DNA of 64,000 nucleotides from Actinomadura livida. GTDB taxonomy: Bacteria > Actinomycetota > Actinomycetes > Streptosporangiales > Streptosporangiaceae. Positions 52,225-59,482 of the stretch are shown here, in pieces (the stretch's first letter is position 1; every line of letters starts with the position of its first letter). The notes beneath the pieces are model-generated. The model saw only the letters and a list, made by a program, of their open reading frames with translations, was not told where the DNA came from and made no database searches. The position numbers and the translations under genes were made by a program. The DNA lies in the NCBI RefSeq assembly GCF_014648675.1, contig NZ_BMRO01000006.1, positions 426,646-490,645 on the forward strand. Direction: 5' to 3'.

Positions 52225-53325
52225 ATGACGGGTCGGGTCGCGGAGCTGCTTCCCTCGGCGGAGCCCGTGCGGTTCCTGACCGACGACGGCGCGGCCGTGC
52301 GCGGGCGGCGGCCCCGCCACCCGCTGCCGGAGCCGGAGCTGCTGCGGCGGGCGTACCGGGCGATGGTGATCGGGCGGCGGTTCGACGCGCAGGCGACCGC
52401 GCTGACCAAGCAGGGGCGGCTGGCGGTGTACCCGTCCAGCCACGGGCAGGAGGCGTGCCAGGTCGGCGCGGTGCTCGCCCTCGATGAGGGCGACTGGTTC
52501 TTCCCCACCTACCGGGAGTCGGTCGCGCTGGTGACGCGCGGCATCGACCCGGTGGAGGTGCTCGCCCTGCTGAGGGGCAGCGAGCACTGCGGCTACGACC
52601 CGGAGCGGCACCACGTGGCGCCGCAGTGCACGCCGCTCGCGACCCAGACCGTCCACGCCGCGGGGCTCGCGTACGCGGAGCGGCGCAAGGGGACGGGACG
52701 GGTCGCGCTGGTCTGCGTCGGCGACGGCGCGACCAGCGAGGGCGACTTCCACGAGGCGCTCAACTTCGCGGCCGTGTTCAAGGCGCCCGTCGTGTTCTTC
52801 GTGCAGAACAACCAGTACGCCATTTCGGTCCCGCTGGAGCGGCAGACCGCCGCGCCCTCCCTCGCGCACAAGGGGATCGGGTACGGGGTGCGTTCCGAGC
52901 GGGTCGACGGGAACGACCCGGTCGCGGTGCTGGCCGTGCTGGCGGCGGCCGTCGAGCACGCCCGGTCGGGCGAGGGACCGTTCCTGGTGGAGGCCCACAC
53001 GTACCGGCTGGAGTCGCACACGAACGCCGACGACGCGTCCCGCTACCGGACGGACGCGGAGGCCGAGCAATGGCGGCGGCGCGATCCGGTCACCCGGCTG
53101 GAGCGGTATCTGCGGCGGCGCGGCCACCTCTCGGCGGCCGACATCTCCGCGTGGTACGCCGAGGCCGAGGAGTTCGCCGGGCGGCTGCGGGACCGGATGA
53201 ACACCGACCCCGAACTCGCCCCGCTGGGGCTGTTCGACCACGTCTACGGCACCCCGACTCCGCAGCTGGAGGAGCAGCGGGCGCTGCTGCGGGCCGAGAT
53301 CGAAGCCGAGGAGGCGCTGTCGTGA
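52225..53325 (+). CDS. bkdA: Branched-chain 2-oxoacid dehydrogenase E1 alpha
   Basis: This 366-residue thiamine-diphosphate enzyme subunit has PSSHGQEACQVGAVLALDEG, the TPP motif from GDGATSEGDF to VFFVQNNQYAIS, the regulated-loop region ESHTNADDASRYR and a helical C-terminus. With E1 beta it decarboxylates branched-chain 2-oxoacids from Val, Leu and Ile, giving acyl-CoA starters for iso/anteiso fatty acids. ATG 52225 follows GGAGGT at 8 nt. Its stop overlaps the E1 beta GTG (GTGA, 53322-53325). Confidence 0.9.
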   Translation: MTGRVAELLPSAEPVRFLTDDGAAVRGRRPRHPLPEPELLRRAYRAMVIGRRFDAQATALTKQGRLAVYPSSHGQEACQVGAVLALDEGDWFFPTYRESVALVTRGIDPVEVLALLRGSEHCGYDPERHHVAPQCTPLATQTVHAAGLAYAERRKGTGRVALVCVGDGATSEGDFHEALNFAAVFKAPVVFFVQNNQYAISVPLERQTAAPSLAHKGIGYGVRSERVDGNDPVAVLAVLAAAVEHARSGEGPFLVEAHTYRLESHTNADDASRYRTDAEAEQWRRRDPVTRLERYLRRRGHLSAADISAWYAEAEEFAGRLRDRMNTDPELAPLGLFDHVYGTPTPQLEEQRALLRAEIEAEEALS

Positions 53326-54335
53326 TCACAATGGCGCAGGCGCTCAACACGGCGCTCCGCGAGGCCATGGACGAGGACGAGCGGGTCCTGGTCTTCGGGG
53401 AGGACGTCGGCGCGCTCGGCGGCGTCTTCCGCATCACCGACGGCCTCACCGCCAAGTTCGGCGAGGACCGGTGCTTCGACACGCCGCTCGCCGAAGCGGG
53501 CATCGCCGGATTCGCCGTGGGCATGGCGATGGGCGGTTTCCGGCCGGTCATCGAGATGCAGTTCGACGCGTTCGCCTACCCCGCGTTCGAGCAGATCGCC
53601 TCGCACGTGGCGAAGATGCGCAACCGCACGCGCGGGCGGATCGGGCTGCCGATCGTCATCCGCATCCCGTACGCGGGCGGCATCGGAGGCGTCGAGCACC
53701 ACTGCGATTCCAGCGAGGGCTACTACGCGCACACGCCCGGGCTGAAGGTGGTCACGCCGGCGACGGTCGAGGACGCGTACTCGCTGCTCCGGGAGGCGAT
53801 CGACGACCCCGACCCGGTCGTCTTCATGGAGCCGAAGAAGCTGTACTGGTCGAAGTCGGACCTCCCGGACGTCGCCGGGCTCGCGCGCACGGAGCCGTTC
53901 GGCCGCGCCGCCGTCCGGCGCCCCGGGCGGGACGTCACGCTCGTCGCGTACGGGCCGAGCGTCCCGGTCGCGCTGGACGCCGCCGAGGCCGCCAAGGAGG
54001 AGGGCTGGGACGCGGAGGTCGTCGACCTGCGGACGATCGTCCCGTTCGACGACGCGACCGTGGCCGCGTCCGTCCGCCGGACGGGGCGCTGCGTCGTGGT
54101 CAGCGAGGCCGCCGGGTTCGCCGGGGTCGGCGCGGAGATCGCCGCCCGGGTCCAGGAGCGCTGCTTCCACAGCCTGCACGCGCCGGTGCTGCGGGTCTCC
54201 GGCCTCGACATCCCGTATCCGCCGCCGATGCTGGAGCACCACCACCTGCCGGACGTCGACCGCGTCCTCGACACGCTCGACCGCCTCCAGCGCGACGACC
54301 GGCCCGACATGCGGCACCTGGGCGGTGCGGCATGA
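53322..54335 (+). CDS. bkdB: Branched-chain 2-oxoacid dehydrogenase E1 beta
   Basis: This 337-residue subunit matches the E1 beta family: MAQALNTALREAMDEDERVL, FGEDVGALGGVFRITDGL, TPLAEAGIAGFAVGMAMGG, and PYAGGIGGVEHHCDSSEGYY. The start is GTG 53322 (ITMAQ), overlapped with the E1 alpha stop and preceded by GAGGAGG. Its own stop overlaps the first ATG of the tandem 54-bp units (ATGA, 54332-54335). Confidence 0.9.
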   Translation: MITMAQALNTALREAMDEDERVLVFGEDVGALGGVFRITDGLTAKFGEDRCFDTPLAEAGIAGFAVGMAMGGFRPVIEMQFDAFAYPAFEQIASHVAKMRNRTRGRIGLPIVIRIPYAGGIGGVEHHCDSSEGYYAHTPGLKVVTPATVEDAYSLLREAIDDPDPVVFMEPKKLYWSKSDLPDVAGLARTEPFGRAAVRRPGRDVTLVAYGPSVPVALDAAEAAKEEGWDAEVVDLRTIVPFDDATVAASVRRTGRCVVVSEAAGFAGVGAEIAARVQERCFHSLHAPVLRVSGLDIPYPPPMLEHHHLPDVDRVLDTLDRLQRDDRPDMRHLGGAA

Positions 54336-54439
54336 GCGAAGCGAACCGGGGGGCGCGGGGGGTCGTCCCCCCGCAAGGAACAGGCATGAGCGAAGCGAAC
54401 CAGGGGGCGCGGGGGGTCGTCCCCCCGCAAGGAACAGGC
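54332..54439 (+). repeat. Two tandem 54-bp units with embedded start codons and hairpins
   Basis: Units 54332-54385 and 54386-54439 differ at one base (G/A at position 17). Each begins with ATGAGCGAAGCGAAC, contains an 8-bp perfect stem GCGGGGGG-TCGT-CCCCCCGC (54355-54374 in unit 1), and ends with an AAGGAA ribosome-site-like motif just before the next ATG. Being 54 bp without stops, each unit encodes 18 residues in frame with E2. The third ATGAGCGAAG at 54440 begins E2 proper, so three start codons are stacked. The unit looks like a mobile or copied translation-start module. Confidence 0.8.
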
Positions 54440-55756
54440 ATGAGCGAAGGGACGGTCTTCCGGCTGCCGGATCTGGGCGAGGGGCTCACCGAGGCCGAGA
54501 TCATCGAGTGGAAGGTGGCGGTCGGCGACGTCGTGGCGGTCGACCAGGCCGTCGTCGAGGTCGAGACGGCCAAGGCCGCCGTCGAGGTCCCCTCCCCCGT
54601 CGCCGGGACCGTCACGAGGCTCTACGCCGAGGCCGGGGCCGTGGTGGACGTGGGCGCTCCGCTCCTCGCGCTGAACGGGGACGAGGCGGGAGCCGCCCAG
54701 GACACGGCGACGGCGCGGAGGCGGGAGCGGTACCGGGAGGAGGAGCGGGCCGGGTCCGGCAACGTCCTCGTCGGGTACGGGACGCCCACCGCCCGCCGGT
54801 CGCGGCGCGCGGCCCGGCGGGCGTCCGGGCAGGCAGTGCAGGGGCAGGCGGCGTCCGCGCCCGAAGCGGCGCCCCGGCGGGAGGTGCCGCGGGTCATCTC
54901 CCCCGTGGTGCGGCGGCTGGCGGGCGACAACGGCGTCGACGTCGGCGCGCTCGCGCCCAGCGGGCCCGGCGGCGTCGTGCTGCGGCGGGACGTCGAGGCC
55001 GCGATCGCCGCCGCGGCGCGGCCGCAGGAGCCGGGCCCGGTCCGGGACGCCCCGTCCGGGGACGGCGAGGTGCGCGTGCCGCTCCGGGGCGTGCGGCGGA
55101 CGGTCGCCGACAAGCTGTCGCGCAGCCGCCGGGAGATCCCCGACGCGACGACCTGGGTCGACGTGGACGCCACGGCCCTGCTGCGGCTCAAGCGGGACAT
55201 CGGCCGCGCCGACCCCGCCGCGGGGGTCGGGACGCTGGCGCTGATCGCCCGGGCCTGCGTGGCGGGGCTCCGCCGGTTCCCGGAGCTCAACGCCTACGTG
55301 GACACCGAGCGGCAGGAGATCGTGCAGCTGCCGCGGGTGCATCTCGGGTTCGCGGCGCAGACGGACCGGGGCCTCGTCGTCCCGGTGGTCCGCGACGCCC
55401 AGCGGATGACGCTGGCCGAGCTCGCCGCGGCGCTGCGGGAGCGGACGGACGAGGCCCGCGACGGGCGGATCGCCCCCGGGGACCTCACCGGCGGCACGTT
55501 CACCGTCAACAACTACGGCGTCTTCGGGGTGGACGGCTCCACGCCGATCATCAACCATCCCGAGGCGGCCATGCTCGGTGTCGGGCGGATCACCGAGCGG
55601 CCGTGGGCGCACAAGGGGAAGGTCCGGCTGCGCAAGGTGACGCAGCTCTCCCTCACCTTCGACCACCGGGTCTGCGACGGCGGCGCGGCCGGGGGCTTCC
55701 TGCGGTTCGTCGCCGACTGCGTGGAGCGTCCCGGGGTCCTGGTCACGCACATGTGA
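54440..55756 (+). CDS. bkdC: Branched-chain 2-oxoacid dehydrogenase E2 (lipoamide acyltransferase)
   Basis: This 438-residue E2 core has an N-terminal lipoyl domain (FRLPDLGEGLTEAEIIEWKV; lipoylated lysine in VEVETAKAAVEVPSP, about K45), an Arg-rich linker, a peripheral subunit-binding domain (VISPVVRRLAGDNGVDVGAL), and the acyltransferase domain with FTVNNYGVFGVDGSTPIINH and catalytic histidine in TFDHRVCDG. It transfers the acyl group to CoA. ATG 54440 gives the canonical N-terminus. Starts at 54332 and 54386 would add 36 or 18 residues from the tandem units. E3 is not encoded nearby. Confidence 0.9.
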   Translation: MSEGTVFRLPDLGEGLTEAEIIEWKVAVGDVVAVDQAVVEVETAKAAVEVPSPVAGTVTRLYAEAGAVVDVGAPLLALNGDEAGAAQDTATARRRERYREEERAGSGNVLVGYGTPTARRSRRAARRASGQAVQGQAASAPEAAPRREVPRVISPVVRRLAGDNGVDVGALAPSGPGGVVLRRDVEAAIAAAARPQEPGPVRDAPSGDGEVRVPLRGVRRTVADKLSRSRREIPDATTWVDVDATALLRLKRDIGRADPAAGVGTLALIARACVAGLRRFPELNAYVDTERQEIVQLPRVHLGFAAQTDRGLVVPVVRDAQRMTLAELAAALRERTDEARDGRIAPGDLTGGTFTVNNYGVFGVDGSTPIINHPEAAMLGVGRITERPWAHKGKVRLRKVTQLSLTFDHRVCDGGAAGGFLRFVADCVERPGVLVTHM

Positions 55757-55763
55757 GCGGGGG

Positions 55764-56612
55764 TCACCGGGACGGCGTGCCGGGCAGCAGGCCGTGGCGG
55801 AGGTGCAGCAGGGTCTTCGCGAGCAGCCGGGAGACGTGCATCTGGGAGATGCCGAGCCGCTCGCCGATCTGCGCCTGGGTCTGGTCGCCGAAGAAGCGCA
55901 GCGAGAGGATCGTCCGCTCCCGTTCCGGCAGGTCCGCGAGCAGCGGGCGCAGCGCGTGCTTGTCGAGGCACAGGTCCAGGGCCGGGTCGTCGGCGCCGAG
56001 ATGCTCCGCCACGGTGCCGGGTTCCTCCTCGGTGACGCCGCCCGCCGGGGCGTCCAGGGAGAGCGGGCGGTACGCCTCGCCGGCCTGCAGCGCGTCCAGG
56101 GCCTCCGCGTGGCTGATGCCGACGTGGTCGGCGAGTTCGGCCGTGGTCGGGTGCCGGCCGTTGGCGGCGGCGAACTCGCGCTTGCCGCGCTGCAGGACCG
56201 GCCGCAGTTCCTGGACGCGGCGCGAGACGCGCACCCCCCAGGTCCTGTCCCGGAAGTGGCGGCGGACCTCGCCGGCGACGACCGGGTAGGCGTACCCGTA
56301 GAACCTGTTGCCCCGGTCGTGGTCGAAGCGGTCGATGGCGGTGATCAGCCCCACGTAGGCGACCTGCAGCAGGTCCTCCAGCGGCTCGCCGCGGCCCGCG
56401 TAGCGGCGCGCGATGCGCCGGACGAACGCGGTGTTGAGCGAGACGATCTCGGCGCGCAGCCGGTCCCGGCGGGGGTCGTCCGGAGCGAGGCGGTGCATCC
56501 GCTCCAGCAGGACGTGGGTGCGCAGGTCCGCGGCGGCGTCGCCGAACCGGTCGGCGGGCGGCCCGCCCGCGGCGGCGGCCTGCGGGGCGCGCGGGTGTGC
56601 GTCATCGGTCAT
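55764..56612 (-). CDS. SigB/SigF/SigG-family RNA polymerase sigma factor
   Basis: This 282-residue group 3 sigma factor has region 2 (RRYAGRGEPLEDLLQVAYVG, then AIDRFDHDRGNRFYGYAYPV, then HFRDRTWGVRVSRRVQEL), region 3 (GRHPTTAELADHVGISHAEA) and region 4 with HTH DQTQAQIGERLGISQMHVSR. It should direct stress or development genes. Its ATG overlaps the stop of the peptidoglycan-binding gene (ATGA, 56609-56612), so both are translated together. No anti-sigma (RsbW-like) gene is adjacent. The 3' end lies 7 bp from the convergent E2 gene. Confidence 0.88.
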   Translation of the reverse strand: MTDDAHPRAPQAAAAGGPPADRFGDAAADLRTHVLLERMHRLAPDDPRRDRLRAEIVSLNTAFVRRIARRYAGRGEPLEDLLQVAYVGLITAIDRFDHDRGNRFYGYAYPVVAGEVRRHFRDRTWGVRVSRRVQELRPVLQRGKREFAAANGRHPTTAELADHVGISHAEALDALQAGEAYRPLSLDAPAGGVTEEEPGTVAEHLGADDPALDLCLDKHALRPLLADLPERERTILSLRFFGDQTQAQIGERLGISQMHVSRLLAKTLLHLRHGLLPGTPSR

Positions 56613-56992
56613 CGCCAGGTCGCGGCCCAGGTCAGGGGGTCGATCACTCCGTCGGCCCGCAGGCCCGCGCGCCGCTGCAGGGACTCGGCGACCTTGCGGG
56701 ACCGCGGCCCGTACCAGCCGTCGGGCTTCAGCAGGTAGCCCTTCCTGCGGGCCTGCCGCTGCCACAGTTCGACGTCCATGCCGTGCATCAGCGGCCGCCC
56801 GGGTCCGGGGTACTCCAGCAGGCGGTGGGGGAACGGCGGCATCCCCCTGATCACCTGGGCGATGGTGCGACGGGGACGGCGGTGCCTCCCGCGGGCGCCC
56901 GCCTGCGGCCACGGCTGCCGCCGCGGTGGCGTCTCCAGTTCGGACGGCGTGGCGGCGTCGACGGACTGCCACACCTCGAAGCCCATCGGCAT
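56609..56992 (-). CDS. Small peptidoglycan-binding domain protein
   Basis: This 127-residue protein has a C-terminal PG_binding_1 fold (LKPDGWYGPRSRKVAESLQR, then GLRADGVIDPLTWAATW) preceded by HGMDVELWQRQARRKGY, and a basic Pro/Arg-rich N-terminus. No signal peptide or membrane helix is visible, which is unusual for a wall-binding domain. ATG 56992 follows AAGGAG at 5 nt. It is coupled to the downstream sigma factor, suggesting it may regulate or anchor that factor. Confidence 0.75.
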   Translation of the reverse strand: MPMGFEVWQSVDAATPSELETPPRRQPWPQAGARGRHRRPRRTIAQVIRGMPPFPHRLLEYPGPGRPLMHGMDVELWQRQARRKGYLLKPDGWYGPRSRKVAESLQRRAGLRADGVIDPLTWAATWR

Positions 56993-57039
56993 CTCTTCTC
57001 CTTGCGTGAACGGGGGCGGGCGTGCGGACGTGGGAAGCG

Positions 57040-57158
57040 CCGGCGGCCACGCCGTGGGCGCGGTGCGGCGTGGCCGCCGGCGGCGGCAGGTCCCGTCCCC
57101 CATGCGAGACCTGCCTCCGGAGGTCGTCTCCCCCTCCCCCCTTGCCGGAGGAGACGAC
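57040..57158 (-). other. Structured leader with three hairpins
   Basis: The gap between the small membrane protein gene (ends 57208) and the peptidoglycan-binding gene holds three separate perfect inverted repeats: 14-bp arms 57040-57053/57067-57080, 8-bp arms 57085-57092/57108-57115, and 9-bp arms 57123-57131/57150-57158. On the minus strand they precede the peptidoglycan-binding and sigma genes by 48-166 nt. They could act as terminator, attenuator or processing sites. Confidence 0.5.
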
Positions 57159-57207
57159 GTGGTCGGAAGTCGCCTGAAGGGTCAGGCGGTGGTGCGGGGC
57201 GGGGGCG

Positions 57208-57558
57208 TCACGGCGCGTCCCAGCCGTGGAGCCGGACGACCCGCCGGAGCTGCTCGGCATGGGCGCAGCCCGCCTCACTGGGCAGGGACTCCCAGCGTTT
57301 GACCAGGTCGAAGCAGGCTTCGCGGAGGGCGTGGTGCTCGCGGAGCACGGCCGATCCGAACGCCTCGGCGCGGTCCTGGCCCGCGGCCGCCTCGTCGCGC
57401 TGGGCGACGATGAGCCGCACGGCCCGCTCCGCCCGTCCGAGCTGGACCAGCGTGTCGGCCTCCTTGCGGTCCCGGTTGCGGCGGTGGCGGGCGATGCCGG
57501 CGGTGAAGGCCACCGCGACCGCCGCGGCGAGGGGGACGAGCCAGGCCCCCGCGCTCAC
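57208..57558 (-). CDS. Small membrane-anchored protein of unknown function
   Basis: This 116-residue protein has an N-terminal membrane helix (about 4-22: GAWLVPLAAAVAVAFTAGIA) followed by a basic stop-transfer stretch (RHRRNRDRK) and a soluble helical, probably coiled-coil region (EADTLVQLGRAERAVRLIVA). No family was recognised. The start is GTG 57558 after GGAGGAGG, overlapping the end of the upstream gene by 4 bp. It belongs to a minus-strand operon with the unknown gene upstream and possibly the sigma factor downstream. Confidence 0.65.
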   Translation of the reverse strand: MSAGAWLVPLAAAVAVAFTAGIARHRRNRDRKEADTLVQLGRAERAVRLIVAQRDEAAAGQDRAEAFGSAVLREHHALREACFDLVKRWESLPSEAGCAHAEQLRRVVRLHGWDAP

Positions 57559-58304
57559 CGCGCCTCCTCCTGGAGCGCGCCGGGACGTCCGCCGTTCCCG
57601 GCCGGCACCGCCGGCTCCGCCGGGACCGGCGGCGCGTCCTCCGCGGCCGTTCCGCCGGGCCCGACGCCGTCATCGCCCGGGGGCGCCGGCCGGACGGACG
57701 CCACGTCGTCGAGCAGCGGCCACGCGAAGGGGACGCCGTCCTGGTCGAGGAGCGTGATCTGGCCTCCTTCGACCGACCCCAGCACCCCGGCATGGCAGGT
57801 GCCGTCGGTTCCCTCGACGCGGACCCGGTTCCCGACCAGGGCCGCGTAGGCGCGCGGCACGGGAGCGGGGGGCTCGGCCGCGGGTTCCGGTACGGGCGGC
57901 GGCCCCGGGGACAGCGCGCGGGCGCGGCCGTCCGCGTGCAGGGCGACGACGTGGGCCGCCGCGTACAGCGCGCGCATGGACTCGGCCAGCCTGCCGAACT
58001 GCTCCGGGGAGGCGTCCGGGGGCAGCGCCAGCCGGAGGTTGCCGATCGCCAGGCCGAGACCGGAGTGCTCGTCGTCGACCTCGCGGATCTGCCCCGGCGC
58101 CGGGACCGGCGCGGCACCGTGCGCGATGGCGAGGAGGAACTTCGCCTCGGCGGCGAGTCCCTGGTGGCGGTGCATGTCGTCCCTGGCGGCGTAGGCCGCC
58201 TTCCGGTGGGTCTCGAGCGCGTCGCCGGCTCGTTCGGCGGCGGCCTCGTGGGCGGCGGCCGCGGCGCCGAGGTCGTCGATGATCGCTTGGCCGAGCCAGG
58301 TCAT
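57555..58304 (-). CDS. Unknown protein with helical N-terminus
   Basis: This 249-residue protein is not recognised. The N-terminal 70 residues are helical and Ala/Glu-rich (WLGQAIIDDLGAAAAAHEAA), the middle is helical (LPPDASPEQFGRLAESMRAL) and the C-terminal part looks like a small beta barrel (LVGNRVRVEGTDGTCHAGVL, then ITLLDQDGVPFAWPLLDDV). It ends in an acidic Pro-rich tail. ATG 58304 follows GGAGG at 6 nt. A GTG at 58430 is in frame, but the extra stretch has atypical codons (many A/T-ending) and no ribosome site. Confidence 0.6.
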   Translation of the reverse strand: MTWLGQAIIDDLGAAAAAHEAAAERAGDALETHRKAAYAARDDMHRHQGLAAEAKFLLAIAHGAAPVPAPGQIREVDDEHSGLGLAIGNLRLALPPDASPEQFGRLAESMRALYAAAHVVALHADGRARALSPGPPPVPEPAAEPPAPVPRAYAALVGNRVRVEGTDGTCHAGVLGSVEGGQITLLDQDGVPFAWPLLDDVASVRPAPPGDDGVGPGGTAAEDAPPVPAEPAVPAGNGGRPGALQEEAR

Positions 58305-58454
58305 CGGGAACCTCCGGTCCGTGCCGTCCAAGGGGAAGCAGTGCTCATTCGGGTCGTCCTCTAGTGGTGCGGCGTCAGGTGTGGCGGCGTAAGGCGGTGT
58401 GGGGTCAGGTGGTGCGGTGTCGTCGTCCACGGCCGGCGGTGCGCGGCCGGGACC

Positions 58455-58688
58455 TCACGGGCGGGGCTCGACCGGGCAGGCGCCCATCTCCTTGATCGCT
58501 TCCAGGTCCTCCTGGGCGAAGCGGAACAGGCGCTTGCCGTAGCGGCGGTGCGGGATCTCGCCGCGGCTCGCCGCCCGGACGAGCCAGTCACGGGTGAACG
58601 ACGTCAACTCGGCGGCTTCCTGCGGTGTGTAGAGGAGCCGGTCGGTAGGGATGTCAGTAGGGATGTCGCTGCCGGGAGAGCTCAACAT
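58455..58688 (-). CDS. Excisionase-like helix-turn-helix protein
   Basis: This 77-residue winged-helix DNA-binding protein of the MerR/excisionase (HTH_17) type reads LLYTPQEAAELTSFTRDWLV, then ASRGEIPHRRYGKRLFRFAQ and EDLEAIKEMG. Such small proteins act as excisionases or as local regulators. The N-terminal start (ATG 58688) lacks a clear ribosome site, so a start further in is possible. It is divergent from the XRE regulator, and the shared gap is packed with ACGCGT-type palindromes. Confidence 0.7.
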   Translation of the reverse strand: MLSSPGSDIPTDIPTDRLLYTPQEAAELTSFTRDWLVRAASRGEIPHRRYGKRLFRFAQEDLEAIKEMGACPVEPRP

Positions 58689-58701
58689 GCAGAGCACCAT
58701 A

Positions 58702-58811
58702 ACGCATCTCAATGCGTCTCGCAGCCTCGTAACGCGTTTTAACCAACTCGTGCGTGTCGAGATGCGGCAGAGTGTGCGGGAAGCCCGCGACACACGCCGA
58801 AAACGCGTTAC
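58702..58811. promoter_or_regulatory. Divergent control region with paired inverted sites
   Basis: The 12-mer GTAACGCGTTTT (58729-58740) recurs as its exact reverse complement AAAACGCGTTAC (58800-58811). Each is centred on the palindrome AACGCGTT. A third dyad ACGCAT-CTCA-ATGCGT (58702-58717) lies nearest the excisionase-like gene. The region is the gap between the excisionase-like and XRE genes, so these are probably their operators. Confidence 0.65.
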
Positions 58812-58896
58812 CACTCTTCAAAGTCCGTTTTTCTCCGGTAGCATGCCCGCGTGCCGGGTGTCCCCGCTCCCGGCCACGGGGAAGGAGTTCCGTCAA

Positions 58897-59388
58897 TTGA
58901 GCGATCTCGATGAGCGGGATCACCCGCCCGAGGCATGGCGGCGGCTCGGCCGGATCGTGCGGCGCCGCCGGATCGAACTCGGCTTCGGCTCGCAGGCCAG
59001 CCTCGCCGCGGAGGGAGGGCCGTCGCTCTCCGTGGTCAACAAGATCGAGACCGGCCGCGGCAGGGACTACACCGACCGCGTGATCATCCCGCTGGAGGAC
59101 CGGCTGGCGTGGCGCCGGGGCAGCTTCCGGGCCGTCCTGGAGGGCGGCGAGCCGGAGTGCCTAGACACGGCGCCCGCGGCGCCCGCGGCCGAGCCCGGCG
59201 ACGGGGGGTACCCGGCCGAAGTGGCCGGCGACCCGTTCCTGCGCTTCATCTGGGACGCGCCCGCGGCACTCGCCGACGACGAGGACAAATGGGCCGCCAT
59301 AACCGGCGTACTGCTCAGGCGCATGCGGTCGGCACCGAGAGCGGCGGAGGAACTTCCCGACCATCGGCGGAAAGCGGGGGGAATATAG
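58897..59388 (+). CDS. XRE-type helix-turn-helix regulator
   Basis: This protein of 163 residues has an N-terminal HTH (WRRLGRIVRRRRIELGFGSQ, then GPSLSVVNKIETGRGRDYTD, then IIPLEDRLAWRRGSFRAVLE) and an acidic, Ala-rich C-terminus of unknown role (DPFLRFIWDAPAALADDEDK). TTG 58897 is chosen because GGGAAGGAG lies 9 nt upstream. An ATG at 58843 is in frame, would give 181 residues and has no ribosome site. It has no DUF397 partner gene. It probably controls itself and the divergent HTH gene through the paired palindromes. Confidence 0.72.
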   Translation: MSDLDERDHPPEAWRRLGRIVRRRRIELGFGSQASLAAEGGPSLSVVNKIETGRGRDYTDRVIIPLEDRLAWRRGSFRAVLEGGEPECLDTAPAAPAAEPGDGGYPAEVAGDPFLRFIWDAPAALADDEDKWAAITGVLLRRMRSAPRAAEELPDHRRKAGGI

Positions 59389-59482
59389 TTTCGGCAGCCG
59401 GGAACGGGCATTCCAAGGTCATTTCTGTGCGCGACGTGCCGTCGGGGGCACGGCCGGCGCGGATGACGCAATGGGAGATGCC

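Noticed and set aside
54332..54439. CRISPR-like repeat
   Set aside because: Only two directly adjacent units with no spacers, inside a coding frame.
53471..55756. 761-codon ORF spanning E1 beta and running into E2
   Set aside because: Its first part is a shadow of E1 beta; only the part after the tandem units is the E2 protein.
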